A DNA stretch of 53,551 nucleotides from Acidobacteriota bacterium (GTDB lineage: Bacteria > Acidobacteriota > Terriglobia > Bryobacterales > Bryobacteraceae): contig JANXXI010000069.1 in assembly GCA_025350695.1 (NCBI GenBank), positions 1-53,551 of the forward strand. The letters run 5' to 3'. The position numbers were made by a program, and so were the translations under genes. Under the pieces are notes generated by a model that searched no databases, was not told the origin of the DNA, and saw nothing but the letters and a program-made list of their open reading frames with translations. The first letter of the stretch is position 1. Each line of letters opens with the position of its first letter. Below, piece after piece: positions 25,082 through 35,492 of this stretch.

Positions 25082-26599
25082 TTAAGCCTTTTTGAACCGT
25101 TTACGTTTCGAACCAGCGTCCTTCAGGGATCGGTCCAACCCATTTGTAGGCAGGGCGACCTCGAACGTGGTTCCCTCACCCAATTTGCTCGTCACTTGAA
25201 TCGTACCCCCGTGGGCCTTAACAATCCAGGCGACGAAGCTAAGGCCCAAACCCAGGCCCTTTTCCGGGTTTGCGTTCGGTACCTTGTAGAAACGCTCAAA
25301 AATATGCGGAAGATGCACCTCCCCAATTCCTTCCCCGGTATCCGTAACTATAATATTTGCTTGAGTATTATCCGGTGTGCGTTTAAGAAAAACATTAATC
25401 GAACCTCCAGCAGGCGTGTACTTTACAGCATTAGACAGTAAATTCGAAAACAGGCGTCCTATCTGTACACGATCTGCTGGAATCACCAGGTCCTTTTCGG
25501 CCTCTAGAGTCAGTGTAACTTGCGCTTCCTCGGCCGGAATCTGAAATTGATCGGCTATGTCATTTAGAAGCAAAGTCATATCCACCGGCTGGCGCTGCAA
25601 GACGATCTGTCCCGTCTCCGCGTGAGAAAGCATCAGCAGAGCCCTGACGATATTACTCAACTGCTCGACGTCCTGTAACGAATTGAAAATTGCCTCTTTG
25701 TATTGATCGGTCGTTTTCGCGGTAAATAGAGCTACTTCCAGTTGCCCCCGTATTGCCGTAAGCGGGGTCCGAAGCTCATGCGATGCGTCGGTTGAAAATT
25801 GACGCATTTGTTCAAAGTTCGTCTTCAACCGGTCCATCATTTTGTTGAACGTTTCGATTAGGTTATCCAGTTCATCACCGGATCGACGGCTAGGAATTCG
25901 CACGTCCAGATTCGAACCGCTTATGCGCTGGGCCGCCTTTGCAACATCGGTAACCGGGGTCAGCGCGCGAGCGGCGATAAACCACCCGGCAATTCCCGTA
26001 AAGAGCAACAGGATTGGCAAAGCGGTGAAATAGTCCCGGGTGAACCGCTCGGGAATAATGGCATTGTCGGCCAGCCTCCTACCCACGGCGAGGTAGTATT
26101 GGATATTGCCTTGTCGGACTGCTCCAGTGCGGATTAGGACCCTATCCCCCTTAGAATCACTGCGAGTGATAAAGTCCTTGTTCCCGGACATTCCTAAAAT
26201 AAAGCGGCCCTGCAACACTTGTGTACTCTCGACTCCGAGCGCGCGATACCCGTTCGATGCCTCAAGAACTTTTCCTTTGTTATCAGCTATTAATATGATG
26301 CGTTGCAGTCTCTCGACAAAAGAGCTTTCCTCCGGATCCTTAGCGTCGAAGTACCATACTGGAACTTCGTTTTCGATCCTGAGATATCCTCTTACGGCCG
26401 CCCACTCCTGTTCCACTATTTCCCGCATGCGGTCATCGAGCGTTTCCCGCAGGCTCGCCCGGAAATAGAGTCCAATAGCCGCAAGAAGGATCGCGAAAAT
26501 AGCGAAGTAACTTAGGGTTAGACGGAATCGTAGCCCGCGCACCAGGCCCAAGAGGTTAGGTGGAAGCCTCACCGCCCTATTATAATGAACTTTACTCAC
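25082..26599 (-). CDS. membrane sensor histidine kinase, orphan
   Basis: The 505-residue kinase has a first helix near residues 28-48 and a periplasmic domain of about 140 residues. A second helix near 195-215 leads to a HAMP domain (ALTPVTDVAKAAQRISGSNL). HisKA carries RQFSTDASHELRTPLTAIRG (His near residue 275), and the ATPase domain has NLLSNAVKYTP, DTGEGIG and GLGLGLSFVAWI. This is the style of heavy-metal sensor kinases, but no regulator or metal genes lie next to it. The C-terminal tail is strongly basic (GSKRKRFKKA). The start is a GTG at 26597-26599. It is divergent from the act operon across 227 bases. Confidence 0.87.
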   Translation of the reverse strand: MSKVHYNRAVRLPPNLLGLVRGLRFRLTLSYFAIFAILLAAIGLYFRASLRETLDDRMREIVEQEWAAVRGYLRIENEVPVWYFDAKDPEESSFVERLQRIILIADNKGKVLEASNGYRALGVESTQVLQGRFILGMSGNKDFITRSDSKGDRVLIRTGAVRQGNIQYYLAVGRRLADNAIIPERFTRDYFTALPILLLFTGIAGWFIAARALTPVTDVAKAAQRISGSNLDVRIPSRRSGDELDNLIETFNKMMDRLKTNFEQMRQFSTDASHELRTPLTAIRGQLEVALFTAKTTDQYKEAIFNSLQDVEQLSNIVRALLMLSHAETGQIVLQRQPVDMTLLLNDIADQFQIPAEEAQVTLTLEAEKDLVIPADRVQIGRLFSNLLSNAVKYTPAGGSINVFLKRTPDNTQANIIVTDTGEGIGEVHLPHIFERFYKVPNANPEKGLGLGLSFVAWIVKAHGGTIQVTSKLGEGTTFEVALPTNGLDRSLKDAGSKRKRFKKA

Positions 26600-26700
26600 G
26601 TAATGGCTATTCCGTCCGATGAGGTACTAGGCTTGGCGAGAAGGTTGTAAACGAAATTCCTGTCAAAGAAGAATTTTTCTTACAATTGCGGAAAACTTCT

Positions 26701-26709
26701 TGTTATGAT
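26701..26709 (+). promoter_or_regulatory. candidate extended -10 promoter of the act-cox operon
   Basis: TGTTATGAT combines TGn with TATGAT, five of six matches to TATAAT. It lies about 118 bases before actA and gives a leader of roughly 110 bases. A TTACAA about 18 bases upstream could be a weak -35. A perfect TATAAT at 26581-26586 is further away and inside the divergent kinase gene's 5' end. Confidence 0.45.
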
Positions 26710-26826
26710 GGAGGCTAGTTGTACACTGTTTGGCGCTCCATCGGGGAAAGTACTATTCATGGTTCTTGAAGTTCCAACAATATTGCACGGCTACAGTATG
26801 CTCGACATTCCGAGGATTGAATTGGC

Positions 26827-27477
26827 ATGGCACTGATATTTCCCAAGCATTTGGACGCAATTGTCCGGACGCTCGCTCCCCTGTTAGGCCTGGGAGCTCT
26901 GAGTGGAATTGGATTGGCTTTCTTTGCCACTCTTCCCGATAATTTGGAGCCCGGCTACATGCCGGTGCAACCTGTACCGTACAGTCACAAATTGCATGCA
27001 GGCAATTTGGGTCTAGATTGTCTGTACTGCCATAGCACGGTAGACAAGTCGTCCTTCGCCGCCGTGCCGGCGAGCCAAACCTGCATGAATTGCCATAAAC
27101 AGGTTAAGAAGGATAGCGAATCAATCCGCCCGATCAAGGAGAGCTTTGAATCTGGGATGCCCGTGAATTGGCTCAAGGTCCACAAGCTACCCGATTACGT
27201 CTATTTCAATCACAAGGCTCATGTGAATGTTGGCGTCAGTTGCGTAAGCTGTCATGGACGAATCGATCAAATGGTGGAAGTTAAGCAGTTCGCAAACCTT
27301 TCCATGAGTTGGTGTCTTGAATGTCATCGGAATCCGGCGCCAAATATCCGGCCCGTTGAATTGGTGACAAAACTCGACTGGAAACCGGAGGGGCGTGATC
27401 CGGCGGACATCGGGCGCGAACTAATTGCCCAGAAACATATTAATCCGCCAACTAACTGCTCGGGGTGCCATCGATGA
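26827..27477 (+). CDS. actA: alternative complex III subunit ActA, pentaheme cytochrome c
   Basis: ActA is the multiheme cytochrome subunit of alternative complex III, a quinol-oxidising complex that replaces bc1. The 216-residue protein has one N-terminal helix (about residues 16-36) that anchors it in the membrane and exports the rest. Five CxxCH sites follow: CLYCH 65-69, CMNCH 86-90, CVSCH 139-143, CLECH 163-167 and CSGCH 211-215. Extra His residues (SHKLHAG, FNHKAH) are likely distal ligands. It is the first gene of the operon and its stop overlaps the actB start. Confidence 0.95.
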   Translation: MALIFPKHLDAIVRTLAPLLGLGALSGIGLAFFATLPDNLEPGYMPVQPVPYSHKLHAGNLGLDCLYCHSTVDKSSFAAVPASQTCMNCHKQVKKDSESIRPIKESFESGMPVNWLKVHKLPDYVYFNHKAHVNVGVSCVSCHGRIDQMVEVKQFANLSMSWCLECHRNPAPNIRPVELVTKLDWKPEGRDPADIGRELIAQKHINPPTNCSGCHR

Positions 27478-30392
27478 TCGTTCAGATTCAAGGAAGCAAG
27501 CAGACCGGCAAGAAGTATTGGCGCAGTCTTGAGGAATTGGCCGATACAACCCAGTTCAAGCAATGGGTTGCTCAGGAGTTTCCCGCCACGGCAGAGGATG
27601 CCGCTGATGGCAATTCCCGCCGCAAGTTTCTAAACATAATGGCTGCTTCCATGGGATTGGCTGGCTTAACGGCTTGCCGCCGTCCTGAGGAGCATATTCT
27701 TCCCTACTCAAAGAGTATCGAAGAACAAATTCCCGGCGTGCCGCTTCGCTACGCTTCAGTCTTTTCTTTGGGCACTCGGGCGCAGGGACTGGTTGTCGAA
27801 TCGAGTGATGGACGTCCCACGAAAATAGAGGGAAATCCGCAACATCCCAATTCGTTAGGCGCAGCCTCGGGTTTTGCCCAGGCTTCTGTTTTGTGCCTTT
27901 ATGATCCGGACCGCTCGCGTTCGGTGCTGGAAGGCGGTAAAGCTTCCAAATGGGAAACTTTCAGCGAATCGTTGAAGGCGCAAAATTGGGGTGACGGTTC
28001 TGGGCTGCGCGTACTCAGCCAAGCTGTGAACTCTCCCACGCTATCAGCTCTCCGCGCGGAAATTCTCACCAAATATCCGAAGTCAGCCTGGGTAGAATAC
28101 GAACCAATCAACGAAGACACGTTGCTTGCAGGCTCCGCCCTCGCTTTCGGGCAGCGCCTGCGCCCAGTATACGATCTCGAAAAAGCCAAGGTGATTCTTT
28201 CCCTGGATAGCGACTTCTTGTTGCACGATTCTCCTGGACTTGAGGCGACTCGCGGATATGCCAAAGGCCGACGGAACGCCGAAGGGTTGAGCCGGCTGTA
28301 CGTTGCGGAGTCGAATTATTCGATAACCGGCGCCCAGGCCGATCATCGTTTGAGGTTAAAACCTTCGGAAGTGCTTGGATTTGCGAGCGATTTGGCGCGC
28401 GAAGCGGGGGCTCTGCCTCAGGGACTTAAGATCCTCGGCCAAAACGACAAATTCGGAAAGTGGACCAAATCAGTAGCCAAGGATTTGCTCGAAAACAAGG
28501 GTTCCGCTGTCGTAATTGCCGGAGCCCGGCAGCCCGCCGAAGTGCACGCGATTGCGGCACTGCTAAATCAAATCATTGGCGCAATAGGCTCCACTGTAAA
28601 TTACATTAAGCACGAACGGGAGTCGATGTCAGCTGGAGTTACTAAGCTGTCCGAGGATCTTACCGCAGGCATCGTAAAAACAGTCGTGATTTTGGGCGGT
28701 AATCCTGCCTACGACGCGCCTGCCCACACAAATCTGGCGGCGAATCTAAAAAAAGCCTCTGTCATTCACCTCGGCTATGAAGTCAACGAAACAGCCAAAC
28801 TTGCCGGTTGGCACATTCCGGAAGCACACTATCTTGAAAGTTGGGGCGACGCTCTGTGTGACGGAGTTGCCTCAATTCAGCAGCCGTTAATTGAACCAAT
28901 GTTTGGCGGAAAGTCGGCCATCGAAGTGGCCGCACTTCTGGCGGGTCTGAGCCCGAAGGGCTTTGAACTGGTTAAATCCCATTGGAAGCTCGATGACAAG
29001 TCTTGGCGCAAAGCGTTGCATGATGGTGTAATTGCCTCCGCGAAGGACGATTTCGTTAAAGTGGTGGCCGACCCGAAAAGAGTAGACGCCGCCGTTAGCG
29101 CCGCGCCAAAACTTGTATCGGGAATGGAAGTAGCCTTCTTTCCTAGCGCAACCGCCTATGATGGCCGCTTCGCCAATAATGGCTGGCTGCAGGAAACGCC
29201 CGATCCAATGCTGAAGTTGGTTTGGGACAACGCCGGAATCATTTCACCTAAGACCGCAAAAGTGCTTGCTGTAGAGAATGGCGACATGCTTGCCATCACA
29301 GTCGCAGGCAAAACCGCGAGCGTGCCTGCGATGATATTGCCGGGTCATGCCGATGAAACCGTTTCGGTAACGCTCGGTTATGGACGCAAGGAAATCGGTC
29401 GAGTTGGCAAGGATGTGGGTGTAGACGTCTACCCGATTCGCGCTAACGCCGGAATGGGTTTTTCCGCGGCTCAGATCGTGAAAGGCTCCGGTCACCATAA
29501 CCTCGTCACTACCCAGGAACATTTCTCGATGGAAGCGCGCCCTATTGTTCGCGAAGCGAAGGTTGAGGATTATCATCACCACAAGAATTTCGCCACGCAC
29601 GAAGATGAGGAGATCGAGCAATATTCCATCTACGGCTACCACGAATACGATAAGGGTAATCAATGGGGATTAGTTGTCGATCTCAATTCGTGCGTCGGCT
29701 GCAATGCCTGCATCACGGCTTGCCAGGCCGAAAATAACATTCCGATTGTTGGTAAGGATCAAGTCGAACGGGGCAGGGAAATGCACTGGATCCGACTGGA
29801 TCGTTATTTCTCCTCAACCAGCGAAGATGAAAACCATGTCGCCAGCGAGGATCCGCAGGTGGTCTACCAACCGATGGCTTGTCAGCAGTGCGAAACGGCG
29901 CCTTGCGAATCGGTTTGCCCGGTCGCAGCTACCAACCATTCACCTGAAGGATTGAACGATATGGCCTATAACCGCTGCGTGGGCACCCGGTATTGCGCCA
30001 ATAACTGTCCTTTCAAGGTGCGCCGCTTCAACTACTTGAATTGGCACAAGGATATGGAAGAGTCCACCAAAATGGTCTTCAATCCGAACGTGACCGTGCG
30101 TATGCGTGGAATCATGGAAAAGTGCACCTACTGTGTCCAACGCGTACAGGAAGCAAAGATCCAAGCAAAAGTGGAAGGCCGCCGTGATCTTCGAGACGGT
30201 GAAATAAAAACCGCTTGCCAGCAGACTTGTCCCGCCGAGGCAATTACCTTTGGCAATATTAACGATCCAAACAGCGCCGTGTCTAAATTAAAGAAGAACG
30301 ACTTGAACTACGGACTGCTGAAAGAATTGAATTTGAAGCCGCGCACCAGCTACCTGGCGAAGTTGCGCAACCCGAACCCGGAGCTCGCATAA
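27474..30392 (+). CDS. actB: alternative complex III subunit ActB, molybdopterin-like plus iron-sulfur protein
   Basis: A 972-residue periplasmic subunit. A Tat-type signal with R49-R50 ([15 protein letters not shown]) is followed by a molybdopterin-oxidoreductase-like region of about 650 residues. In known ActB proteins this region holds no cofactor. From about residue 730 comes a ferredoxin-like part with four cysteine groups: [35 protein letters not shown] and CTYCVQRV with CQQTC. These are the ligands of the iron-sulfur relay. ATG 27474 overlaps the actA stop as ATGA; a GTG at 27465 is in frame but less likely. The fusion of the two parts is normal for this subunit. It passes electrons between the quinol-binding subunits and the hemes. 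Confidence 0.94.
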   Translation: MIVQIQGSKQTGKKYWRSLEELADTTQFKQWVAQEFPATAEDAADGNSRRKFLNIMAASMGLAGLTACRRPEEHILPYSKSIEEQIPGVPLRYASVFSLGTRAQGLVVESSDGRPTKIEGNPQHPNSLGAASGFAQASVLCLYDPDRSRSVLEGGKASKWETFSESLKAQNWGDGSGLRVLSQAVNSPTLSALRAEILTKYPKSAWVEYEPINEDTLLAGSALAFGQRLRPVYDLEKAKVILSLDSDFLLHDSPGLEATRGYAKGRRNAEGLSRLYVAESNYSITGAQADHRLRLKPSEVLGFASDLAREAGALPQGLKILGQNDKFGKWTKSVAKDLLENKGSAVVIAGARQPAEVHAIAALLNQIIGAIGSTVNYIKHERESMSAGVTKLSEDLTAGIVKTVVILGGNPAYDAPAHTNLAANLKKASVIHLGYEVNETAKLAGWHIPEAHYLESWGDALCDGVASIQQPLIEPMFGGKSAIEVAALLAGLSPKGFELVKSHWKLDDKSWRKALHDGVIASAKDDFVKVVADPKRVDAAVSAAPKLVSGMEVAFFPSATAYDGRFANNGWLQETPDPMLKLVWDNAGIISPKTAKVLAVENGDMLAITVAGKTASVPAMILPGHADETVSVTLGYGRKEIGRVGKDVGVDVYPIRANAGMGFSAAQIVKGSGHHNLVTTQEHFSMEARPIVREAKVEDYHHHKNFATHEDEEIEQYSIYGYHEYDKGNQWGLVVDLNSCVGCNACITACQAENNIPIVGKDQVERGREMHWIRLDRYFSSTSEDENHVASEDPQVVYQPMACQQCETAPCESVCPVAATNHSPEGLNDMAYNRCVGTRYCANNCPFKVRRFNYLNWHKDMEESTKMVFNPNVTVRMRGIMEKCTYCVQRVQEAKIQAKVEGRRDLRDGEIKTACQQTCPAEAITFGNINDPNSAVSKLKKNDLNYGLLKELNLKPRTSYLAKLRNPNPELA

Positions 30393-30393
30393 G

Positions 30394-31785
30394 ATGGCTC
30401 AACAATTGACCCAGGAAATCGAAGAAAAAGACCGCCTGGCGCTGGCTGAGATGAACCAGCCGCTAATACTCGGCAACCCCTCCTATCACGATGTCACCCG
30501 CGTCGTAAGTGAAATCGTCGAAGTTCGCACTCCGAAAATTTGGTACATGGCTCTCGCGCTAACCGGCGGGATCACGGCCATTCTCGGTTCCATGCTCGCC
30601 TATCTGGTTTGGAATGGCATCGGCGTTTGGGGTAACAACTCTCCTGTTGGTTGGGGTTGGGACATCACCAACTTTGTGTTCTGGATCGGTATCGGCCACG
30701 CTGGAACTTTGATCTCTGCTATTTTGTTTTTGTTCCGCCAAAAATGGCGCACTTCGATCAATCGTTTCGCCGAAGCCATGACTCTGTTTGCCGTGGCGTG
30801 CGCCGGTATCTACCCGGCATTCCACGTTGGCCGCCCTTGGCGCGCCTACTGGCTGTTCCCCATCCCTATTGCCGATCACGGCATGTGGCAGAATTTCCGC
30901 AGCCCGCTTGAATGGGACGTTTTTGCCGTTTCGACTTATGCTACGGTGTCCTTGCTGTTCTGGTTTGTAGGTTTAATTCCAGATCTGGCCATTCTCCGCG
31001 ATCGCGCAACCACTAAAATACGCCGCACTATTTATGGCGTGCTTAGCCTCGGCTGGAGAAGTTCATCCACTCACTGGAAGAATTACGAAAAGGCTTACAC
31101 GATCCTTGCGGGTATTTCAACACCGCTAGTGCTCTCGGTTCACACCATCGTATCATTCGACTTCGCGGTTGCAATCCTCCCAGGTTGGCACACCACAATT
31201 TTTCCTCCATACTTCGTGGCGGGAGCCATTTTCTCGGGTTTTGCCATGGTTGTCACACTGATGGTAATTGCCCGTTGGGTTTTTAAGGTCGAACACATTG
31301 TAACCATGAAGCACTTGGAGAATATGTGCAAAGTCATGGTGGCCACCGGCACCATAGTCGGTTACGCTTATGCCACGGAAATGTTTATCGCGTGGTACTC
31401 CGGGAATCCTTACGAGCAATTCACTTTCATTAATCGCGCCACCGGCCCCTATTACTGGGCTTATTGGATCATGATTTCCTGCAACGTTCTCTCGCCCCAG
31501 CTGTTCTGGTTTAAGAGAATGCGAACCTCCATCCCCGTAATGTTCGTAGTCTCCATCATTGTGAACATCGGCATGTGGTTTGAGCGCTTCGTGATTATCG
31601 CCACCAGCTTGCACCGTGACTTTCTTCCGTCGAGCTGGGGTTATTTCCATCCGACAATTGTTGACATCTTGACGTTCTTTGGAACGTTCGGCTTATTCTT
31701 AACTCTGTTCCTGCTCTTCCTCCGCTTCTTGCCTATGATTGCCGTGCAAGAGGTTAAGGGGACCATGGCGGCGGAAAAACATTAA
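30394..31785 (+). CDS. actC: alternative complex III subunit ActC, NrfD-like quinol-binding membrane protein
   Basis: The 463-residue integral membrane protein of the NrfD/PsrC family has about ten helices, consistent with the two four-helix bundles of ActC plus extra helices. It is one of the two quinol-binding subunits. Typical features are [20 protein letters not shown], the GH-rich helix common to NrfD proteins, and [20 protein letters not shown] later in the chain. The ATG follows the actB stop after one base. It forms the membrane core together with ActF. Confidence 0.94.
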   Translation: MAQQLTQEIEEKDRLALAEMNQPLILGNPSYHDVTRVVSEIVEVRTPKIWYMALALTGGITAILGSMLAYLVWNGIGVWGNNSPVGWGWDITNFVFWIGIGHAGTLISAILFLFRQKWRTSINRFAEAMTLFAVACAGIYPAFHVGRPWRAYWLFPIPIADHGMWQNFRSPLEWDVFAVSTYATVSLLFWFVGLIPDLAILRDRATTKIRRTIYGVLSLGWRSSSTHWKNYEKAYTILAGISTPLVLSVHTIVSFDFAVAILPGWHTTIFPPYFVAGAIFSGFAMVVTLMVIARWVFKVEHIVTMKHLENMCKVMVATGTIVGYAYATEMFIAWYSGNPYEQFTFINRATGPYYWAYWIMISCNVLSPQLFWFKRMRTSIPVMFVVSIIVNIGMWFERFVIIATSLHRDFLPSSWGYFHPTIVDILTFFGTFGLFLTLFLLFLRFLPMIAVQEVKGTMAAEKH

Positions 31786-31797
31786 AGAGGACGAGCA

Positions 31798-32364
31798 ATG
31801 ATAAAAGCACTCATTGAAAAGCTCCTGACCCCGAAGAAGGGCACGTTCGGCGTAGCGGCCAACTTCGAGTCGGTGGAAGGCATCTTGTCGGCTGTCATGC
31901 GGGCTCGGGCAGAAGGTTATACCAAGCTTGAAACTTACACGCCGTTTCCGATCCATGGCATGGACGAAGCTCTTGGCAATCCCCCTTCTGTCCTGGGCTA
32001 CATCGTGATTTGCATCGGACTTTGCGGCACTGCCACGGCTATCGCGCTCACTTACTGGGTGGGAACCATCGCGTACCCATTAGTCATCGGGGGCAAGCCT
32101 TTGTGGGCAATCGAGTACACACTGCCGATCATCTTTGAGCTAACCATTCTGTTTTCCGCCTTCGCGTCAGTGCTCGGAATGCTTCACTTGAACCGGCTGC
32201 CTCAGTTCTACCACGCGCTGTTCAACTATTCAGGCTTCTCCAAGATCTCCGACGACGCGTTCGTTTTGGTCATCGAATCGCAGGATCCGAAATTCAACGC
32301 CGAGAGGGCCAAGCAGTTCCTAAATTCTATCGGTGGTCATGTGGTTGAGGTGGTGGAGGAATAA
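31798..32364 (+). CDS. actD: alternative complex III subunit ActD (DUF3341)
   Basis: The 188-residue protein has a soluble start (FGVAANFESVEGILSAVMRA) that resembles other ActD/DUF3341 proteins, including ETYTPFPIHGMDEALG. Two membrane helices follow at about residues 60-85 and 100-125, with a soluble C-terminus. It is a structural membrane subunit of the complex, without cofactors. GAGGACGAGC provides the ribosome binding site. The stop overlaps the actE start as TAATG. Confidence 0.93.
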   Translation: MIKALIEKLLTPKKGTFGVAANFESVEGILSAVMRARAEGYTKLETYTPFPIHGMDEALGNPPSVLGYIVICIGLCGTATAIALTYWVGTIAYPLVIGGKPLWAIEYTLPIIFELTILFSAFASVLGMLHLNRLPQFYHALFNYSGFSKISDDAFVLVIESQDPKFNAERAKQFLNSIGGHVVEVVEE

Positions 32365-32960
32365 TGAAATCTTCATCTCTTGGATTCGGAGTGCTAGCGA
32401 CAGTCCTATTCCTGTCAGCCTGTTCCGGTCCGCGCCAAACCCCGTTTGAGATTATTCCGGACATGGACCACCAAGCCAAATGGAAGGCGCAGATGGAAAA
32501 CCCCTTCTTTGCTGATCGGCGGGCTAGCCGCAAACCGGTTGAAGGAACGGTTGCACAGGGCAAACTGTTTGACGATGACGCTTATCACTTAGGTGTGGTT
32601 GATGGCACATACATTGGACGCAATCCGGAAAAATTGACGAAAGAACTTGTGGTATACGGGCAACGCAAATTCAACACATATTGCTCACCCTGTCATGGCC
32701 AAACGGGCGACGGGAAAGGTATCGTCGCGCAGCGAAGCCTGTGGCAAGTCGGAAATTTACAAGAGCCGCGGGTGAAGGACTATCCCGATGGCGAGATTTA
32801 CTCGATTGCCAGCGACGGGCGCCGTCAAATGAACGGCTATCGAAATCAAGTCAGCGACCATGACAGATGGGCGATTGTTTCCTACGTTCGAGCGCTACAA
32901 CGCGCAAGCGCCGCGCCGCTAACCGATGTCCCAACGGAACTGCAAGGTTCATTGCACTAA
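32364..32960 (+). CDS. actE: alternative complex III subunit ActE, monoheme cytochrome c lipoprotein
   Basis: The 198-residue lipoprotein has a signal sequence ending in the lipobox LSAC (Cys20). One heme site, CSPCH, sits near residue 110 in KFNTYCSPCHGQTGDGKG. RRQMNGY near residue 153 offers the likely methionine ligand. It is the terminal cytochrome of alternative complex III and hands electrons to the oxidase or a mobile carrier. It starts at the last base of the actD stop (TAATG). Confidence 0.94.
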   Translation: MKSSSLGFGVLATVLFLSACSGPRQTPFEIIPDMDHQAKWKAQMENPFFADRRASRKPVEGTVAQGKLFDDDAYHLGVVDGTYIGRNPEKLTKELVVYGQRKFNTYCSPCHGQTGDGKGIVAQRSLWQVGNLQEPRVKDYPDGEIYSIASDGRRQMNGYRNQVSDHDRWAIVSYVRALQRASAAPLTDVPTELQGSLH

Positions 32961-32981
32961 AGGAAAAGGATTCCAGAACAG

Positions 32982-34184
32982 ATGGCTCACGATCATCCTC
33001 ACGATACACCGGTGGACAGTTTCCGCATTCCAGCAGGGACTTGGACCCACGTCCGCAACGTTTTGGCGGCACTTGCGTTAGTCGGTTGGGCGGCCTGTTT
33101 GGCGGGTTACCTACAAAATCAAGACCAGTTCGCCAGATCCTACTTGGTCGCATTTTTGGCCACTATCTTCATGGCCCTTGGCGGCATGCTTTTTGTAATG
33201 ATCCAACACTTGACCAATTCCGTCTGGAGTGTCACGGTGAGACGGCTGATGGAATCGTTGATGATGTCGCTGCCGGTAGGCGCCGTGCTGTTTATTCCGA
33301 TCGCCTTAAACACGCATTCCCTCTACGAGTGGGTTCATCCAGAAGTCGCCAACCATTTCAGCGCGACGAAAGCAGCCTATCTATCCGAGCGCGGCTTCAT
33401 TTTGCGAGCCTTCATTTGCTTCTTCATCTGGACACTGCTCTCCTGGCGTCTTTGGTCCATATCCCGACAGCAGGACCACTCAGGGGCGGCCAGTCTTTGT
33501 TATTCCGCGGCCAAAGTAAGTGCTCCCGGAGTCTTTTTCTTATTCTTATCCGCAACCCTGGCGGCGTTCGATTGGAACATGTCGATCAACCCCCACTGGT
33601 ATTCAACGATTTACGGAGTGTACTGTTTAACCGGCGGGGCTTGGGCCTTTTTTGCGATTCTAATCTGGATCTGTCTAAGGCTTCGGGCCAATGGGATTCT
33701 TACTAACTCCATCACGCCCGAACATTATCATGATCTCGGCAAGTGGCAATTTGCTCTTACTGCGTTCTGGGCCTACATTGCCTTTTCTCAGTACATGTTA
33801 ATTTGGTACGCCAATCTTCCTGAAGAGACCATCTATTACAAAGTGAGGCTCGAAGGTTCATGGCAATTCTTAACCAAAGCTCTTCCTCTGATTCATTTCA
33901 TCTTTCCATTCTTCCTGTTGATAGCCCGGCCAATCAAGCGGAACTTGTCAGTCCTTGGATTCGTCGCCGCTTATGTATTGATCGTTCACTATTTAGATGT
34001 CTATTGGATGATCATGCCTAACTATTTCAAAAGTGGAATCCAGTTTCATTGGTTGGATTTGGCTTCCGTCGTTGCCGTCGTTGGGACTTTCGGCTTCTTT
34101 TTCTGGCAGCGTTTGAAGGATGCGCCAATTGTTCCCGAAGGCGATCCGCGTTTAGCCAAGTCTTTGAGGTTCCACAATGTCTAA
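32982..34184 (+). CDS. actF: alternative complex III subunit ActF, NrfD-like membrane protein
   Basis: The 400-residue membrane protein with about ten helices is the second, divergent NrfD-like subunit of alternative complex III. Features of the family include MFVMIQHLTNSVWSVTVRR and the segment WYANLPEETIYY in a loop between helices. Its end overlaps the next gene by eight bases, which ties the complex III genes to the oxidase genes. Confidence 0.93.
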   Translation: MAHDHPHDTPVDSFRIPAGTWTHVRNVLAALALVGWAACLAGYLQNQDQFARSYLVAFLATIFMALGGMLFVMIQHLTNSVWSVTVRRLMESLMMSLPVGAVLFIPIALNTHSLYEWVHPEVANHFSATKAAYLSERGFILRAFICFFIWTLLSWRLWSISRQQDHSGAASLCYSAAKVSAPGVFFLFLSATLAAFDWNMSINPHWYSTIYGVYCLTGGAWAFFAILIWICLRLRANGILTNSITPEHYHDLGKWQFALTAFWAYIAFSQYMLIWYANLPEETIYYKVRLEGSWQFLTKALPLIHFIFPFFLLIARPIKRNLSVLGFVAAYVLIVHYLDVYWMIMPNYFKSGIQFHWLDLASVVAVVGTFGFFFWQRLKDAPIVPEGDPRLAKSLRFHNV

Positions 34185-34686
34185 GAAATTTGCAGAGCAC
34201 GATCATCTGAAGCATGTTCCGCCCGGCACTCAGTTTGATGACTCCGAACCACGGAGCGGTCTGATTCTCGTGGGTGCGCTGGTCAGTGCCGTTTTTATTA
34301 TTCTCACCATAAATGGAGTCAACTCCTACTACACTTGGTATAGAGATAAAGCGCTTTACGAAAAACAGCTCGCCCCGCCATCTGTGGAGCTCAAGGTTAT
34401 CCGCGCGCAGGAAGATCAAGCACTCAACAACTACGGTTATGTGGAAAAGGACAAGGCAATCGTGAGGTTACCAATCGCACGAGCCATAGATTTAGTGGTG
34501 ACGGAATCTTCCGAAGGCAAAGAGAGATATCCGATTGCCGCGAAGGTTGTTCCACCACCGAAGGCTGACGACGCCCCCGCTGCTGCCGGGGCCGCCCCGG
34601 CGGGAACTCCGGCGGCTGGGCCAACTCCGGCAGCCTCACCAACTCCCGCACCGCCCAAGGAAATGCCGGCGAAGGAAAAGCATTGA
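34177..34686 (+). CDS. single-helix membrane protein between complex III and oxidase genes
   Basis: The 169-residue protein has a short cytoplasmic start rich in His, one helix at about residues 27-50, and a periplasmic part. The best-conserved-looking stretch is QALNNYGYVEKDKAIVRLPI, which ends in RAIDLVVTE. Similar modules accompany act-cox clusters in other phyla (general recollection, not searched). The last 50 residues are low-complexity Pro/Ala/Thr. It overlaps actF at the start and sco at the end. Its position suggests a small accessory or assembly subunit, perhaps in place of actG, linking the complex to the oxidase. The precise role is unknown. Confidence 0.75.
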   Translation: MSKKFAEHDHLKHVPPGTQFDDSEPRSGLILVGALVSAVFIILTINGVNSYYTWYRDKALYEKQLAPPSVELKVIRAQEDQALNNYGYVEKDKAIVRLPIARAIDLVVTESSEGKERYPIAAKVVPPPKADDAPAAAGAAPAGTPAAGPTPAASPTPAPPKEMPAKEKH

Positions 34687-35492
34687 TCTCAAAGATCTCA
34701 GTTGCGTTGCTTTTTGCAGGTCTTGTGCTGGCGAGCGGACCCACGGATCCCTCGGTAGTTCCCCAAGAACTTGTTGGAGTGGGTATTGATGAGAAACTGG
34801 GTACCCAACTGGATTTGGATCTCACTTTTATGGGCGCGGATGGCCATAACACGTCCTTGCGGCCATTCTTTAGCAAGCAGGGACGGCCGGTGGTTCTGGT
34901 CTTCGCGTATTACACTTGCCCTATGCTGTGTTCGATGGTCCTTAACGGCGCCTCCCAGTCTTTTCGAGAGCTCTCATGGACCATCGGAAATGAGTTCGAC
35001 GTAATAACCATCAGCATCGACCCGCGCGACGATTGGCAATTGGCTCTAAAGAAACAGCAGTCCTATTTGACGAACTACGAGAAATCAGCCACCGGATGGC
35101 GATTCTTTTCCGATTATGCGGGCCACGCAAAAATGTTGGCCGATCAGGCAGGATTCAAATACAAGTGGGACGGCACAAAAGAACAGTATGCACACGCTGC
35201 GGCGATGATTGTTCTCACCCCAGAAGGTGTCATCTCGCGCTACCTTTACGGGGTCAGATACAAGAGCCGCGACTTGAAGCTGGCTCTCACTGAGGCTAGC
35301 CAATCGAGAACCGGAATTTCCTTTGAGAAGCTCTTACTTTACTGTTTCCACTACGATCCGAATGCAAGATCGTACGTCTTTTTCGCCACCAATCTAATGC
35401 GCGGTGGAGGCGCTCTTGGTGTCGTGATTTTGGGTTTGATTCTTTGGCGTCTGTTTAAGTCCGAGAACGAAAAATTGAGGATGGCACAATGA
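34683..35492 (+). CDS. sco: SCO1/SenC-type copper chaperone for cytochrome oxidase
   Basis: SCO proteins deliver copper to the CuA site of oxidase subunit II or keep its cysteines reduced. The 269-residue protein has an N-terminal signal, then a thioredoxin-like fold with the copper-binding CPMLC (Cys-x3-Cys) in AYYTCPMLCSM and the third ligand His in QYAHAAAMIV. A C-terminal helix near residues 238-256 anchors it. The start codon is TTG 34683, overlapping the preceding stop as TTGA; there is no upstream alternative. Its stop overlaps coxB. Confidence 0.92.
   Translation: MISKISVALLFAGLVLASGPTDPSVVPQELVGVGIDEKLGTQLDLDLTFMGADGHNTSLRPFFSKQGRPVVLVFAYYTCPMLCSMVLNGASQSFRELSWTIGNEFDVITISIDPRDDWQLALKKQQSYLTNYEKSATGWRFFSDYAGHAKMLADQAGFKYKWDGTKEQYAHAAAMIVLTPEGVISRYLYGVRYKSRDLKLALTEASQSRTGISFEKLLLYCFHYDPNARSYVFFATNLMRGGGALGVVILGLILWRLFKSENEKLRMAQ

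Noticed and set aside
26581-26586. TATAAT as main promoter of the act operon
   Set aside because: It lies about 240 bases upstream inside the 5' end of the divergent kinase gene and has no suitable -35; the extended -10 at 26701 is closer.
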